A DNA stretch of 64,000 nt, from IMG/VR virus record IMGVR_UViG_3300034101_005931, positions 22,259 to 86,258 of that record; one strand, written 5' to 3'. Of this stretch, positions 40,188 to 48,520 are shown piece after piece (positions within the stretch are counted from its first letter, which is position 1; every line of letters begins with the position of its first letter). The DNA is from a virus. Under the pieces are notes generated by a model. That model had not been told where the DNA came from, searched no databases, and worked only from the letters and a program-made list of their open reading frames with translations. The translations under genes were made by a program, and so were the position numbers.

Positions 40188-41226
40188 AAACGACGCCTAC
40201 AAGCATCCATTTTTTGCTGAAAATAGTGAGATGAAATCCTCTGTATTTAAAGCGAAGGTAAGAGAATTAAGTAAGTCGAATATATATGCGAGTTTAGGTC
40301 AAATTTTAATAGAATATGTTTCTATAGCTATTATCATAGGTTTGAACATAATGTTTCCAAACCCATGGTTTTATATACCATCAATAATGATTATAGGAAG
40401 CAGAATGCATGGTCTATTAATTTTAATGCATGATGCTGCACACTACAAGTTTTGTAATAATAAAAAACTTAATGATCTTATTTGCAATATAGCCATTACA
40501 TTTCCTTTATTTGTTAATCTGTATCACTGGAGGTCCGTGCATTTCGCTCATCATAGAGACACAGGAGGTGAAGAGGACCCCGATTGGATGGGCTATGTAA
40601 ATCACCCGGACTATAACTTACCAATGAAGACGAGAAAACTTTTATTAATTCTCGGACAACATATGTTCGGTATCAAATATCTAGTAGTATTCTTATCTAC
40701 AAGACATTCTTTGACATATAAAATAAAATATATGATTTCGTCATTTTTTGATCCAGGTAGGGTGGGTTCAGCTCGTATCGATGGTCAAAACCCGTCTTAT
40801 TTTTCTTTAACTCAAAAAATATTTTTAGCTTGTAGCTATATTGTATGTATCTCTCTTATAATTTATTTCGGTTTATTAAAGGTGTTTTTATTATTCTGGA
40901 TTGCTCCTCTCTTTTTATGGACACATTTTATAACAAAATTAAGATCATACACCGAACATTGCGGGTTAGAGCACACCGGGTGTTATGAAAATACTAGGAC
41001 GATGTACGTAAATTGGTTCGATATAATATTTTTAGGTTATTCCTGGAATGTCGGTCTTCACATAGATCATCACTTGTTTCCGAGTATACCTTCATATAGA
41101 TTGCATAAATTTCACAAAATAATTAAGAATATGTATCCCTATAACAAATATGCACATATAACCTATAATGGTATTATGGGTGTGATACAGGAATGTACCA
41201 AAGAAAAATTCGTTTATCGAAGTTAA
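40174..41226 (+). CDS. Membrane fatty-acid desaturase
   Basis: 350 aa. The three histidine boxes of membrane di-iron desaturases are present: MHDAAHY, VHFAHHRDTGGE and GLHIDHHLFPSIP, with four or so hydrophobic helices between them. The enzyme would insert a double bond in membrane lipids using host electrons, which could alter membrane fluidity during infection (inference). A desaturase or beta-carotene hydroxylase of the same superfamily is the alternative. Confidence 0.85.
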   Translation: MTLTENDAYKHPFFAENSEMKSSVFKAKVRELSKSNIYASLGQILIEYVSIAIIIGLNIMFPNPWFYIPSIMIIGSRMHGLLILMHDAAHYKFCNNKKLNDLICNIAITFPLFVNLYHWRSVHFAHHRDTGGEEDPDWMGYVNHPDYNLPMKTRKLLLILGQHMFGIKYLVVFLSTRHSLTYKIKYMISSFFDPGRVGSARIDGQNPSYFSLTQKIFLACSYIVCISLIIYFGLLKVFLLFWIAPLFLWTHFITKLRSYTEHCGLEHTGCYENTRTMYVNWFDIIFLGYSWNVGLHIDHHLFPSIPSYRLHKFHKIIKNMYPYNKYAHITYNGIMGVIQECTKEKFVYRS

Positions 41227-41233
41227 AGAAAAG

Positions 41234-41262
41234 CTTTCCTAAAATTAAGGTTCCTCTATAAT
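41234..41262 (+). promoter_or_regulatory. GTTCC-type promoter
   Basis: Weak -35 (CTTTCC), spacer ending GGTTCCTC, -10 TATAAT; ATG at 41269, 6 bases after. Confidence 0.55.
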
Positions 41263-41268
41263 ACAATA

Positions 41269-41568
41269 ATGCACACCTTAGATAGATTTGCACGTAGCGT
41301 TTGTCGTCCTCAAAAAATCAAAAAGCCTAATATAAGGCGAATTTATGGAGCCGTTACTGGGGCTCATATCTTTATTGTTCTCATATTCTTCCTTACCGGA
41401 TGTCAGACCGTTTGGGCTCCTTTGTCCTTTCTTGAGCCGGAAAAAACTATTCTCACAAAGATGGACGCTAATACTATTGCCCTACACAATTCAGCTCCGG
41501 AATTGTTTGAGTTTAGAACAAAGAAATCAAACATCGATCTAACGCTTAAACCTGATATCATTCCGTGA
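41269..41568 (+). CDS. Membrane-anchored small protein or lipoprotein
   Basis: 99 aa. Basic N-terminus (RPQKIKKPNIRR), then AVTGAHIFIVLIFFLTGC, which reads as a lipoprotein signal despite a long N-region. Similar build to the protein at 50387. Confidence 0.55.
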   Translation: MHTLDRFARSVCRPQKIKKPNIRRIYGAVTGAHIFIVLIFFLTGCQTVWAPLSFLEPEKTILTKMDANTIALHNSAPELFEFRTKKSNIDLTLKPDIIP

Positions 41569-41783
41569 ACATTATCTATCAGATAGAGTATTACAACGAG
41601 GTGTGGAAGGATTGGTTGAGGTTTAGTCCCTGGGCCTTCTCTAATAAAGAAGAAGCTGAAAAAGCTCTCGAACAATATAAAACTTCTTACCCTGATAATG
41701 AATACAAAATAGCTAAGTATGAAGAGCCAAAACAAGCTCGTGTAAAAAATCTAGGACGAAAAATTACCACAGAAAAAACGTAA
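41565..41783 (+). CDS. Hypothetical small protein, source of a duplicated segment
   Basis: 72 aa, GTG start overlapping the previous TGA. Residues about 28-72 (KALEQYKTSYPDNEYKIA, KNLGRKITTEKT) recur almost unchanged in the chimeric gene at 43329. Confidence 0.55.
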   Translation: MNIIYQIEYYNEVWKDWLRFSPWAFSNKEEAEKALEQYKTSYPDNEYKIAKYEEPKQARVKNLGRKITTEKT

Positions 41784-41837
41784 ACCGATTAAAGAGCTCT
41801 TTTAATTAAAGTAATCTGCAATATAACTATCTTGGCT

Positions 41838-42383
41838 CTATTCCAGGAATAGGACCGGGGTCTGGGGGGGTGTTACTGTCCCTCCCGGCCGCTCAGGGCG
41901 AGGAGGGTCGATGAACTGTTTCCATTCGTTATTATAAAATCTTTCATTAAATCTATCATATGTTGCTATTGGAAAATTATAGACAGGTATTCTGACATAA
42001 ATGTATTGTGATGTTGTTGCAAATTGTAAAGTTAAAAGTTCTGTATATGTAGGTGATTCAGCGGTTGGACTAAACGTGAATGTAACCAAATTACCCGATG
42101 GGGGATATATACCAGTTATTTCTGCAGATATTAAAGGGGAGGAACTTGCAAAAAGGTCAGGGTTTGAAGAACTAAGAGAAATTAAAAATCTTTCTTCTGT
42201 AGGTTCTGTGATATTAAGTATTCTTAATGGGGGTGGTGTAGGTTCTTGTATCGTGATAGCTGTAGAACTGTTAATTGATAATGTTCTCCAGGCAAATGTA
42301 CCGAACCTGGGTCCATGTTGTTCCGATATCGGTTGATTGCGGAGAGCTCTTTCTAATACTTCTCTGGGAACGGATTGTGCCAT
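41838..42383 (-). CDS. Adhesin, type A head domain
   Basis: 181 aa. N-terminal module SVPREVLERALRN...GPRFGTFAWRTLSINSS is shared with the proteins at 43089 and 47694 and probably anchors to the virion. The remainder is beta-rich; Pro-rich C-terminus (PPRPERPGGTVTPP). Last gene of the adhesin array. Confidence 0.65.
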   Translation of the reverse strand: MAQSVPREVLERALRNQPISEQHGPRFGTFAWRTLSINSSTAITIQEPTPPPLRILNITEPTEERFLISLSSSNPDLFASSSPLISAEITGIYPPSGNLVTFTFSPTAESPTYTELLTLQFATTSQYIYVRIPVYNFPIATYDRFNERFYNNEWKQFIDPPRPERPGGTVTPPQTPVLFLE

Positions 42384-42403
42384 AGGCTATTAAAGACAGG
42401 TAC

Positions 42404-43087
42404 CTAGGTTCTTGATATATTGATGGAAGCAGATTTAGATCTGAAAGAATCGAAAATACTTTGAGCAATCGCAGTACCGGTCACCGGATTACTTAAACCT
42501 ACATACAACCCACCAAGGGAGTTATGGTTTCTATAATTACCGGAAAGTACCGTGAAAAAGGTATCAATGGTTGAATTAGTAAGGTTGTTATTAAAGAGGT
42601 AACATGCACTTAGTCCCTGTAATGATGTAGAGTTTACAGAAATAGAAGATAGGTTAGAATTGGAATGGCAGGTAAATATAGCCCCTACACCAGCGGTGAG
42701 TGACAGGAGACTAACAGATCTAAGAGTAGGGGAGACAAATATACCAAAAAATTCATAATTACCCCCGCTTAATGTCAGGGCGGAGAGACCGATGTTGCTT
42801 GCGCTTATAAATCTGAGATTAGTACTAGAACTAAAATTCGTAATATTAGGTGCCCCAATTTCAATAGCAGTTAAGGCGCCAAATTTATTACCATAGAAAG
42901 AAGAAATATTAGGGCTAAAAGATTGTACCTTTGTGGTATTAGTAAGAAGGGAAGAGGATAGAGGAAAAAAGAGATTCTTACCATCAATTACATAATCTAT
43001 ACCCTCTCTCCCGGTAAGGGGAGTAGAGCCGGTGCTAGAAAGGGGACTAAAAAAGCTAGAAAGTAAAAGGTTAAGGTTGTTAGGCAT
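42404..43087 (-). CDS. Adhesin part, LRR-like beta protein
   Basis: 227 aa. Ser/Asn/Leu repeats such as NLSSISVNSTSLQGLSACYLFNN look like a degenerate leucine-rich/beta-solenoid. It has no type A or B head; it follows the 60-aa head-only gene at 43089 with a 1-base gap, suggesting the two were once one gene or work together. Confidence 0.6.
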   Translation of the reverse strand: MPNNLNLLLSSFFSPLSSTGSTPLTGREGIDYVIDGKNLFFPLSSSLLTNTTKVQSFSPNISSFYGNKFGALTAIEIGAPNITNFSSSTNLRFISASNIGLSALTLSGGNYEFFGIFVSPTLRSVSLLSLTAGVGAIFTCHSNSNLSSISVNSTSLQGLSACYLFNNNLTNSTIDTFFTVLSGNYRNHNSLGGLYVGLSNPVTGTAIAQSIFDSFRSKSASINISRT

Positions 43088-43088
43088 A

Positions 43089-43271
43089 TTATTGTAATTG
43101 TGCTATTAGAGCAAGATTGAGTGGGGGTTCTTCAATTGTTGTAATATTACTGGAAGTGTTAATGGATTGTGCTTTCCAGGCAAAAGTACCAAACTTAGGT
43201 CCTTTTTGATCGGGTTGAGGTAGATTGCGAAGTGCTCTTTCTAACACTTCTCTTGGTACTGATGAGGCCAT
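43089..43271 (-). CDS. Adhesin type A head domain only
   Basis: 60 aa: only the SVPREVLERALRN...FGTFAWKAQSIN module plus a few residues. A TATAAATA late box is upstream (about 43279-43287). Either a truncated adhesin or a genuine stand-alone adaptor. Confidence 0.6.
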   Translation of the reverse strand: MASSVPREVLERALRNLPQPDQKGPKFGTFAWKAQSINTSSNITTIEEPPLNLALIAQLQ

Positions 43272-43328
43272 ATAAAATATATTTATATTATTCTAGCCCT
43301 ATTCCCCAGGTTCCCCTATTATTCTATT

Positions 43329-43478
43329 ATGGATAATGTGATAGAGATGGAGGAAAAGGCTCTCGAACAATATAAAGCCTCTTACCCTGATAATGAATAC
43401 AAAATAGCTGAATATGAAAAACCTAAACGAGTACGTGCAAAAAATCTGGGACGAAAAATCTCTACAGAAAAAGCGTGA
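43329..43478 (+). CDS. Chimeric small gene
   Basis: 49 aa. The start MDNVIEM matches the gene at 50204, while the rest (KALEQYKASYPDNEYKIA...RKISTEKA) matches the gene at 41565. The junction is near residue 8. A TATTAT -10 with TTCCCC upstream precedes the ATG. Confidence 0.55.
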   Translation: MDNVIEMEEKALEQYKASYPDNEYKIAEYEKPKRVRAKNLGRKISTEKA

Positions 43479-43629
43479 ACTGATAAAGGAGATGATTAAT
43501 TTCTCATCCGCCAAGGATATGACTAAGAGGAAGTATCTCATGGAAGTAGAAAAAATGCCGGACTGGAAGCTAGACTTTTTCTGTTCTGATTATTCAATGT
43601 CAGGGAGTGGACTAAAGGTTATCAAATGA
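43414..43629 (+). CDS. Hypothetical protein overlapping the chimeric gene
   Basis: 71 aa in another frame, sharing 65 bases with 43329. Helical, basic (KSLQKKRELIKEMINF), ends ATGA into the next gene. It may be the original gene into which the chimera intruded. Confidence 0.5.
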   Translation: MKNLNEYVQKIWDEKSLQKKRELIKEMINFSSAKDMTKRKYLMEVEKMPDWKLDFFCSDYSMSGSGLKVIK

Positions 43630-44012
43630 GTAAAGAATACTACGGTTATTACGGAGATGTCTGGTATCTCTATTTTGCTCTTCTTTTTCGAACTGATATA
43701 GATCCGAAGAAGGTAATGAAGATCGGAACCACCAATGCAAGAGATCCCATGCTGAGGCTGACGTATCAAAAGAGTGATGAACCCTGGCCTATTATCAAAT
43801 ACTTCCCGGATATTCAGCTTCAAAAGTATAAAACGTTTGATACAAAAGTAGAGGCTGAAAGAGCAGAGAGAAGAATAATGGGTATGGTGAAACGGCAATT
43901 TAATTCACCAAGATTTCATAACTGGAGGGAACCCGATCATATTTCCGGTATTACAGAGATGCGGATTTATAATAGAGAAGAGTTTCTCTTTATTGAGAAG
44001 AACATGTTTTAA
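43626..44012 (+). CDS. GIY-YIG / T5orf172-like nuclease-fold protein
   Basis: 128 aa. WYLYFALLF...KKVMKIGTTNARDPMLRL has the strand-loop-strand and Gly/Arg of the GIY-YIG core (KIGTT, then Arg), followed by AERAERRIMGMVKRQF, a conserved helix in the T5orf172/MUG113 branch. Nuclease activity inferred. Confidence 0.55.
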   Translation: MSKEYYGYYGDVWYLYFALLFRTDIDPKKVMKIGTTNARDPMLRLTYQKSDEPWPIIKYFPDIQLQKYKTFDTKVEAERAERRIMGMVKRQFNSPRFHNWREPDHISGITEMRIYNREEFLFIEKNMF

Positions 44013-44065
44013 TGCTATGGTGCTAGCTGACCAACTAATACAAGAGGTGAGGAGGTAGGTGTTGG

Positions 44066-45274
44066 TTATGGCTCGAGGCCTCCATCTGTAAATGTCCATC
44101 CTTTAGCGGTTAATGTATCTCGAGCTGTTTGACCGGCTGTATTATATTTTGAATTACCTCCGCCAAAAGGCACGTTGTTAGGTCTTAAATTAGCATTTGA
44201 TGCTAAATCAACAAGAAGATTTGAATATGATTCAGTAGGAAGAGTTACACCACCAAAACAATTTACAAAAGATGAAACAAGTAAATTGGTTGTAAAGAGA
44301 TTACTTGGTACAGAAGTTAAAGCTGTACAGTTTAAAAATGTATTACCAAAAGCGGTAACAGCCGTTGTGTAAGTAAAGAGTGTAGAAGGAATAGATTTAA
44401 TAGGAACGGCTTGAAAGACATTTCTAGCAATTCGCAATTCGGTATTATTTTTAAAAAGATTATCGGGTATTAACTGTAAATTAAAACATTGTTCAAAACA
44501 AGATGTAATATCATGAAGTCTACGATTATTATCAAACAAACCCGCAGGTATAGCAGAAACAGGATTTAATTTAAAGCATTCTCTTGCAATGGTAAGATTA
44601 AACAGATTATCAAATGATCCTAAAGGAAGAGTTGATTGTACCTCACAAAAATCAAAACAGCTGTTTAAATTTGTTATATTTAAATTGTAATTGAAAAGAT
44701 TACTAGGTATAGAGGATAAAAATGAATGGGTCGAAAAGCAATTAGCTAAACTCACTAAACCAGGTATGGGAGGAATGGTAGAAACAGAAACTACATAACT
44801 GTTATCTAAACCATTAAAAGGTAAACTAATAGAGCCATCACTACCAAAGCTACCAGATAATTTTATAGTATAATTGCCTGCTATTGCATAGGATCTTGTT
44901 TTTTTTCCTATAGTTGTATATGTCTGACTAGTACCATTACCCCAATTAACCCATATATTAGGATTACTACCACCTATATTAATACTAAGGCTATCGCCTG
45001 GAGTTGGTATTATTATTTCTATGTCCCAAGATAAAGGTGGAGGGGTCAATACAGTAAAATTGTTTTTAGCTAAAACTATATAACCAGAGTTAGGAGAGAA
45101 TTGAGTAAACTGTGGAATAATATCTGAGGGTCTATATGTAAGAAGACTTGAACCAGAATTAGAAGCTCTTTGCACCGCACATAAACCAGAATTATAGGTA
45201 CTGATAGCTGTTGGTGCATTATGGGTATATTCATCAATGTTGAATAATCCGTTATCGTTTCCAAAAATTTTCAT
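44066..45274 (-). CDS. Adhesin, type B head plus BspA-like leucine-rich repeats
   Basis: 402 aa. Head (1-70): GLFNIDEYTHNAPTAISTYN, CAVQRASNSGSSLLTYRPSD, QFTQFSPNSGYIVLAKNNF. Then a PKD-like beta domain (WGNGTSQTYT) and BspA-type repeats (SIPSNLFNYN, IPDNLFKNNTEL, SVPSNLFTTN). LRR adhesins vary to change receptor specificity. Late box AATAAATATAT just upstream. Confidence 0.72.
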   Translation of the reverse strand: MKIFGNDNGLFNIDEYTHNAPTAISTYNSGLCAVQRASNSGSSLLTYRPSDIIPQFTQFSPNSGYIVLAKNNFTVLTPPPLSWDIEIIIPTPGDSLSINIGGSNPNIWVNWGNGTSQTYTTIGKKTRSYAIAGNYTIKLSGSFGSDGSISLPFNGLDNSYVVSVSTIPPIPGLVSLANCFSTHSFLSSIPSNLFNYNLNITNLNSCFDFCEVQSTLPLGSFDNLFNLTIARECFKLNPVSAIPAGLFDNNRRLHDITSCFEQCFNLQLIPDNLFKNNTELRIARNVFQAVPIKSIPSTLFTYTTAVTAFGNTFLNCTALTSVPSNLFTTNLLVSSFVNCFGGVTLPTESYSNLLVDLASNANLRPNNVPFGGGNSKYNTAGQTARDTLTAKGWTFTDGGLEP

Positions 45275-45289
45275 ATTGTATGTATATAT

Positions 45290-47686
45290 TTATTCTGTAA
45301 AATTTGTGGCAGTTAAAGTATAGGTAAGCGGGTTACCGTAAAATGTATTGCATAATGATGTTGCAGCATTAAAGAGAGAATTATATACTGATGACATTTC
45401 TACTTCTGAAGCAAAATTACTATATTTAATTAACCCGAAAAGAGATAACTGATTGTTTCTTTGTCTCATCCACATGCCTGATGAACTCTCACCTATAACT
45501 AAACTAGAGCTACTATACCATCTTGACTTTGGTAGAGATGAAAATTTAAAATAAGTTGAGGGTGCTGAATTTATTGCTGGGAGGCCGGAGGCGTTTAAAC
45601 GTATCCCTTGTGACACCTCACCGGTAGCAGTGGGTCCGAGTAACACCCTCGCATAATCTGATTTTGCACTTATTGATTTGTTAAAATTTGTAAAATTTCC
45701 TATTGAATAGCATGCAGCAGAGACTGGGTTATTCAAAATACCAATACGTACATCTGTCAGACCAATATCTATAGAGCTTAAAACTGATCTTGTTGATACA
45801 CTACCATCCTTGTGCACAAATTTCCATAGAGAGCCTTCACTCATTACACCAGGAAAATGTGCAGTGTTAACAAAGTGAACAGGGCTAACTAGTATCATTT
45901 TCCCATTCCACTCAGGATCTGATGCAGCGGCATTGTAACCTATGCCCGAAAAGTCTAAATCTTTCCAAAATGAATCATTATTAAATCCCTGATAAGGATC
46001 GTATCCATATCTTCCGTTTATTACTCTAGTAGCTGAATAAACTAATGTTTGAGTTGAATACACACAGGTGTCTACTGACCAAGGTTGACTCGTTAATCTT
46101 CTATATGCAGGTCCACCCCACCCTCGTTTAGGTATATTGCCATAATCACCTATAGTTTCCTGAGTACTGAGCCACACGGTTGAGCTAGTGGAGAGGGGAC
46201 CAACAACTGTCCAGCGCTGTTGTGGTTCATCAAACAATACAAAGTAATTATCATTGTTTCGAAATACATCGCGGTTGTCCTTTATGTCACCTGTCTTAGT
46301 ATAGATTCCTGATAGTGCATTAAAACGTACAAGTGTGCCTCCTTGAGCGCTGACCGGGGCTTGTAACACAAGAGTATTACCTAAAGTGTGGGGGTAGTAA
46401 GTGCCTGTAGGAAGATATTGAATAGGAAAATAACTATCAAGCTCAAAAGGTATACCGAAGTAATTGGTGGCAATTAACTTTAAAAATGTATCATCAGATG
46501 ATGAAGAACGACCCATAGCAGCCCCGCTATTAGTATTGGAATAAGAAGGCAGGTTAGCAAGCGGGTATCCAAGAGTCCAGGCCGATAGTTGTTCGGAGGA
46601 TATAGCCGAATAGACACTAGTAATTAGATTGTCATAAAAGTTTGAAGATTCAGATAGAGGCGGATTGAGTTGACTAACGTTTACATTGGAAACCCAAGCT
46701 TGTTGCAATCTAGGGTATATGTGATTGGGTTTATATCTAAAGGATGTAAGCTTAGGAAATGTAGCTGAACTAAAAAATTCTAATTTATCATTAATGGGTA
46801 ATGAGAAATCAGTAAGATTGGTCATAGATATAAAATTGTTAATGTATGCAAGATTAGAAAAATTTGTTAAATCCATCTTCACCTTAGTCTCCCTAGTACC
46901 ATCAAACTGTATAAGGTCAAGAGCTGTTATGGCATTAAAGCTTGAATTGTTATTTTTATAAAGTTCAAGTATGTTACCATCAAAAGTATAATCACTCGAT
47001 GTTAAACTAAGATAGGCATTCGGGTTAATTCTATTAAACAAGTAAGGAACTATAGATAATTTAAAACATGATATATTATTAACAATAGTATCAGTGGGAG
47101 GACACTCTACGGCCTTAAACCACCCGGAGCTAGGAATATTGGTAGGAGAGGCGTTTGCTGCAGAGTTATATAACAGGGGTGTTGTTAGGTCATAATTTAC
47201 AAACCATCCCGACAAAGGACATTCCGGTCTATTAATATAGCCTACATACAACCCATTACTATAATCAGGGTACAGGTAATCGGGTACATATGAACCACCA
47301 GCTATAGGAAAAGGTCCGTATATGCTTGAATTTATTGTGGGGTAGAAGTACTTTGAACCGGTGCCTGCAAGGTTAAAACTATTGCTCCAATTGTTAAAGG
47401 ATATAAGGCTTAAAATATTAGGATCAGGAGTAACGTTTATAGCGCCAAAAATATCTCGTGGTAGGGTAAAGTCGTTTTTGGCTAGAATGACATAACCTGA
47501 ATTAGGAGTGAATTGAGTAAATTGTGGTATGACATCACTGGGTCTATAAGTTAATAGGCTTCCTCTAGAGTTAGAAGTTCTTCTTACAGCACAAAGACTA
47601 TCATTGTATGTGCTAATAGGTGAAGAGAGACCATCAACATACTTAACTATGTTAAATAAACCGTTAACACTTCCTGTAATATCCAT
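45290..47686 (-). CDS. Adhesin, type B head, 798 aa
   Basis: Same head module (GLFNIVKYVDGL, CAVRRTSNSRGSLLTYRPSD, QFTQFTPNSGYVILAKNDF) followed by about 720 residues of unrelated aromatic-rich beta structure (GWGGPAYRRLTSQPW, ASDPEWNGKMILVSPVHF). Largest protein of the array and probably a receptor-binding protein. Confidence 0.68.
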   Translation of the reverse strand: MDITGSVNGLFNIVKYVDGLSSPISTYNDSLCAVRRTSNSRGSLLTYRPSDVIPQFTQFTPNSGYVILAKNDFTLPRDIFGAINVTPDPNILSLISFNNWSNSFNLAGTGSKYFYPTINSSIYGPFPIAGGSYVPDYLYPDYSNGLYVGYINRPECPLSGWFVNYDLTTPLLYNSAANASPTNIPSSGWFKAVECPPTDTIVNNISCFKLSIVPYLFNRINPNAYLSLTSSDYTFDGNILELYKNNNSSFNAITALDLIQFDGTRETKVKMDLTNFSNLAYINNFISMTNLTDFSLPINDKLEFFSSATFPKLTSFRYKPNHIYPRLQQAWVSNVNVSQLNPPLSESSNFYDNLITSVYSAISSEQLSAWTLGYPLANLPSYSNTNSGAAMGRSSSSDDTFLKLIATNYFGIPFELDSYFPIQYLPTGTYYPHTLGNTLVLQAPVSAQGGTLVRFNALSGIYTKTGDIKDNRDVFRNNDNYFVLFDEPQQRWTVVGPLSTSSTVWLSTQETIGDYGNIPKRGWGGPAYRRLTSQPWSVDTCVYSTQTLVYSATRVINGRYGYDPYQGFNNDSFWKDLDFSGIGYNAAASDPEWNGKMILVSPVHFVNTAHFPGVMSEGSLWKFVHKDGSVSTRSVLSSIDIGLTDVRIGILNNPVSAACYSIGNFTNFNKSISAKSDYARVLLGPTATGEVSQGIRLNASGLPAINSAPSTYFKFSSLPKSRWYSSSSLVIGESSSGMWMRQRNNQLSLFGLIKYSNFASEVEMSSVYNSLFNAATSLCNTFYGNPLTYTLTATNFTE

Positions 47687-47693
47687 GGGTATA

Positions 47694-48470
47694 TTACGGT
47701 ATAATTAAATTGACGCTACCGCCGTTTAATGTTCCTGTTGCTTGTGGTGATATCCCTGTAATACTGTAGCCAAATTGCTGACCTAGGCGATCTTCCGTAT
47801 GACCAATAGCAGCGCGAGGTATACCGTTTACTGAAACCTGTGTATTAGTAAAGTTTAAATCTAAGCCATTCCAGTTGTTATAAAAATAACATTTATCGTT
47901 TTGATTAACGGCAGTCATGTTTACTTTTTGAACTGCATCTTCAGAGAAGAAAAATCCTGTCTCAGGATCTAAAGTTCCGGGTCCGATTGTTACAACAACA
48001 GTAGGTGTCGGTGTAGGAGTTGGAGTCGGTGTAGGAGTAGGCGTTGGGGTAGGCGTTGGCGTTGGGGTAGGAGTAGGTGTAGGCGTTGGTGTCGGTGTAG
48101 GAGTAGGCGTTGGGGTAGGCGTTGGCGTTGGAGTCGGTGTAGGCGTTGGTGTCGGTGTAGGAGTAGGCGTTGGGGTAGGCGTTGGGGTAGGCGTTGGCGT
48201 TGGAGTCGGTGTAGGCGTTGGCGTTGGGGTAGGAGTAGGTGTAGGCGTTGGAGTCGGTGTAGGCGTTGGTGTCGGTGTAGGCGTTGGTGTCGGGGTCGGA
48301 GTAGGAGTTGGTGTCGGTGTAGGCGTGGATTCGGTAACGGTTATAGAAGAGGAGCCAGCTACATTTTGTGCTCTCCAAGCCACAGTACCAAACCTGGGAG
48401 GTTGTTGTTGATCGGGGGGAGCATTACGTCTTGCTCTTACTAAGACTTCTCTAGGTACCAATTGTGCCAT
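47694..48470 (-). CDS. Adhesin, type A head with long Pro-Thr tract
   Basis: 258 aa. Type A head ([32 protein letters not shown]), a strict Thr-Pro dipeptide tract from about residue 48 to 157, then a 95-residue globular end ([20 protein letters not shown] region). The tract should be a stiff extended stalk, possibly glycosylated. TATAAATA box upstream. Confidence 0.7.
   Translation of the reverse strand: MAQLVPREVLVRARRNAPPDQQQPPRFGTVAWRAQNVAGSSSITVTESTPTPTPTPTPTPTPTPTPTPTPTPTPTPTPTPTPTPTPTPTPTPTPTPTPTPTPTPTPTPTPTPTPTPTPTPTPTPTPTPTPTPTPTPTPTPTPTPTPTPTPTPTPTPTVVVTIGPGTLDPETGFFFSEDAVQKVNMTAVNQNDKCYFYNNWNGLDLNFTNTQVSVNGIPRAAIGHTEDRLGQQFGYSITGISPQATGTLNGGSVNLIIP
47998..48328 (-). repeat. Hexamer-based tandem repeat coding (Thr-Pro)n
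   Basis: Imperfect 6-bp units (plus strand GTNGGN-type, such as GTAGGCGTTGGT) with synonymous variation, over 50 Thr-Pro dipeptides. Copy number is likely to vary by slippage. Confidence 0.9.
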
Positions 48471-48520
48471 AATATTATTTATTGATATTTATAATTATAT
48501 GTGGTTTCTTTTTACGAAAC

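Noticed and set aside
47998-48328. CRISPR-like or minisatellite array
   Set aside because: Units are 6 bp with no spacers and they code Thr-Pro in frame within an adhesin gene.
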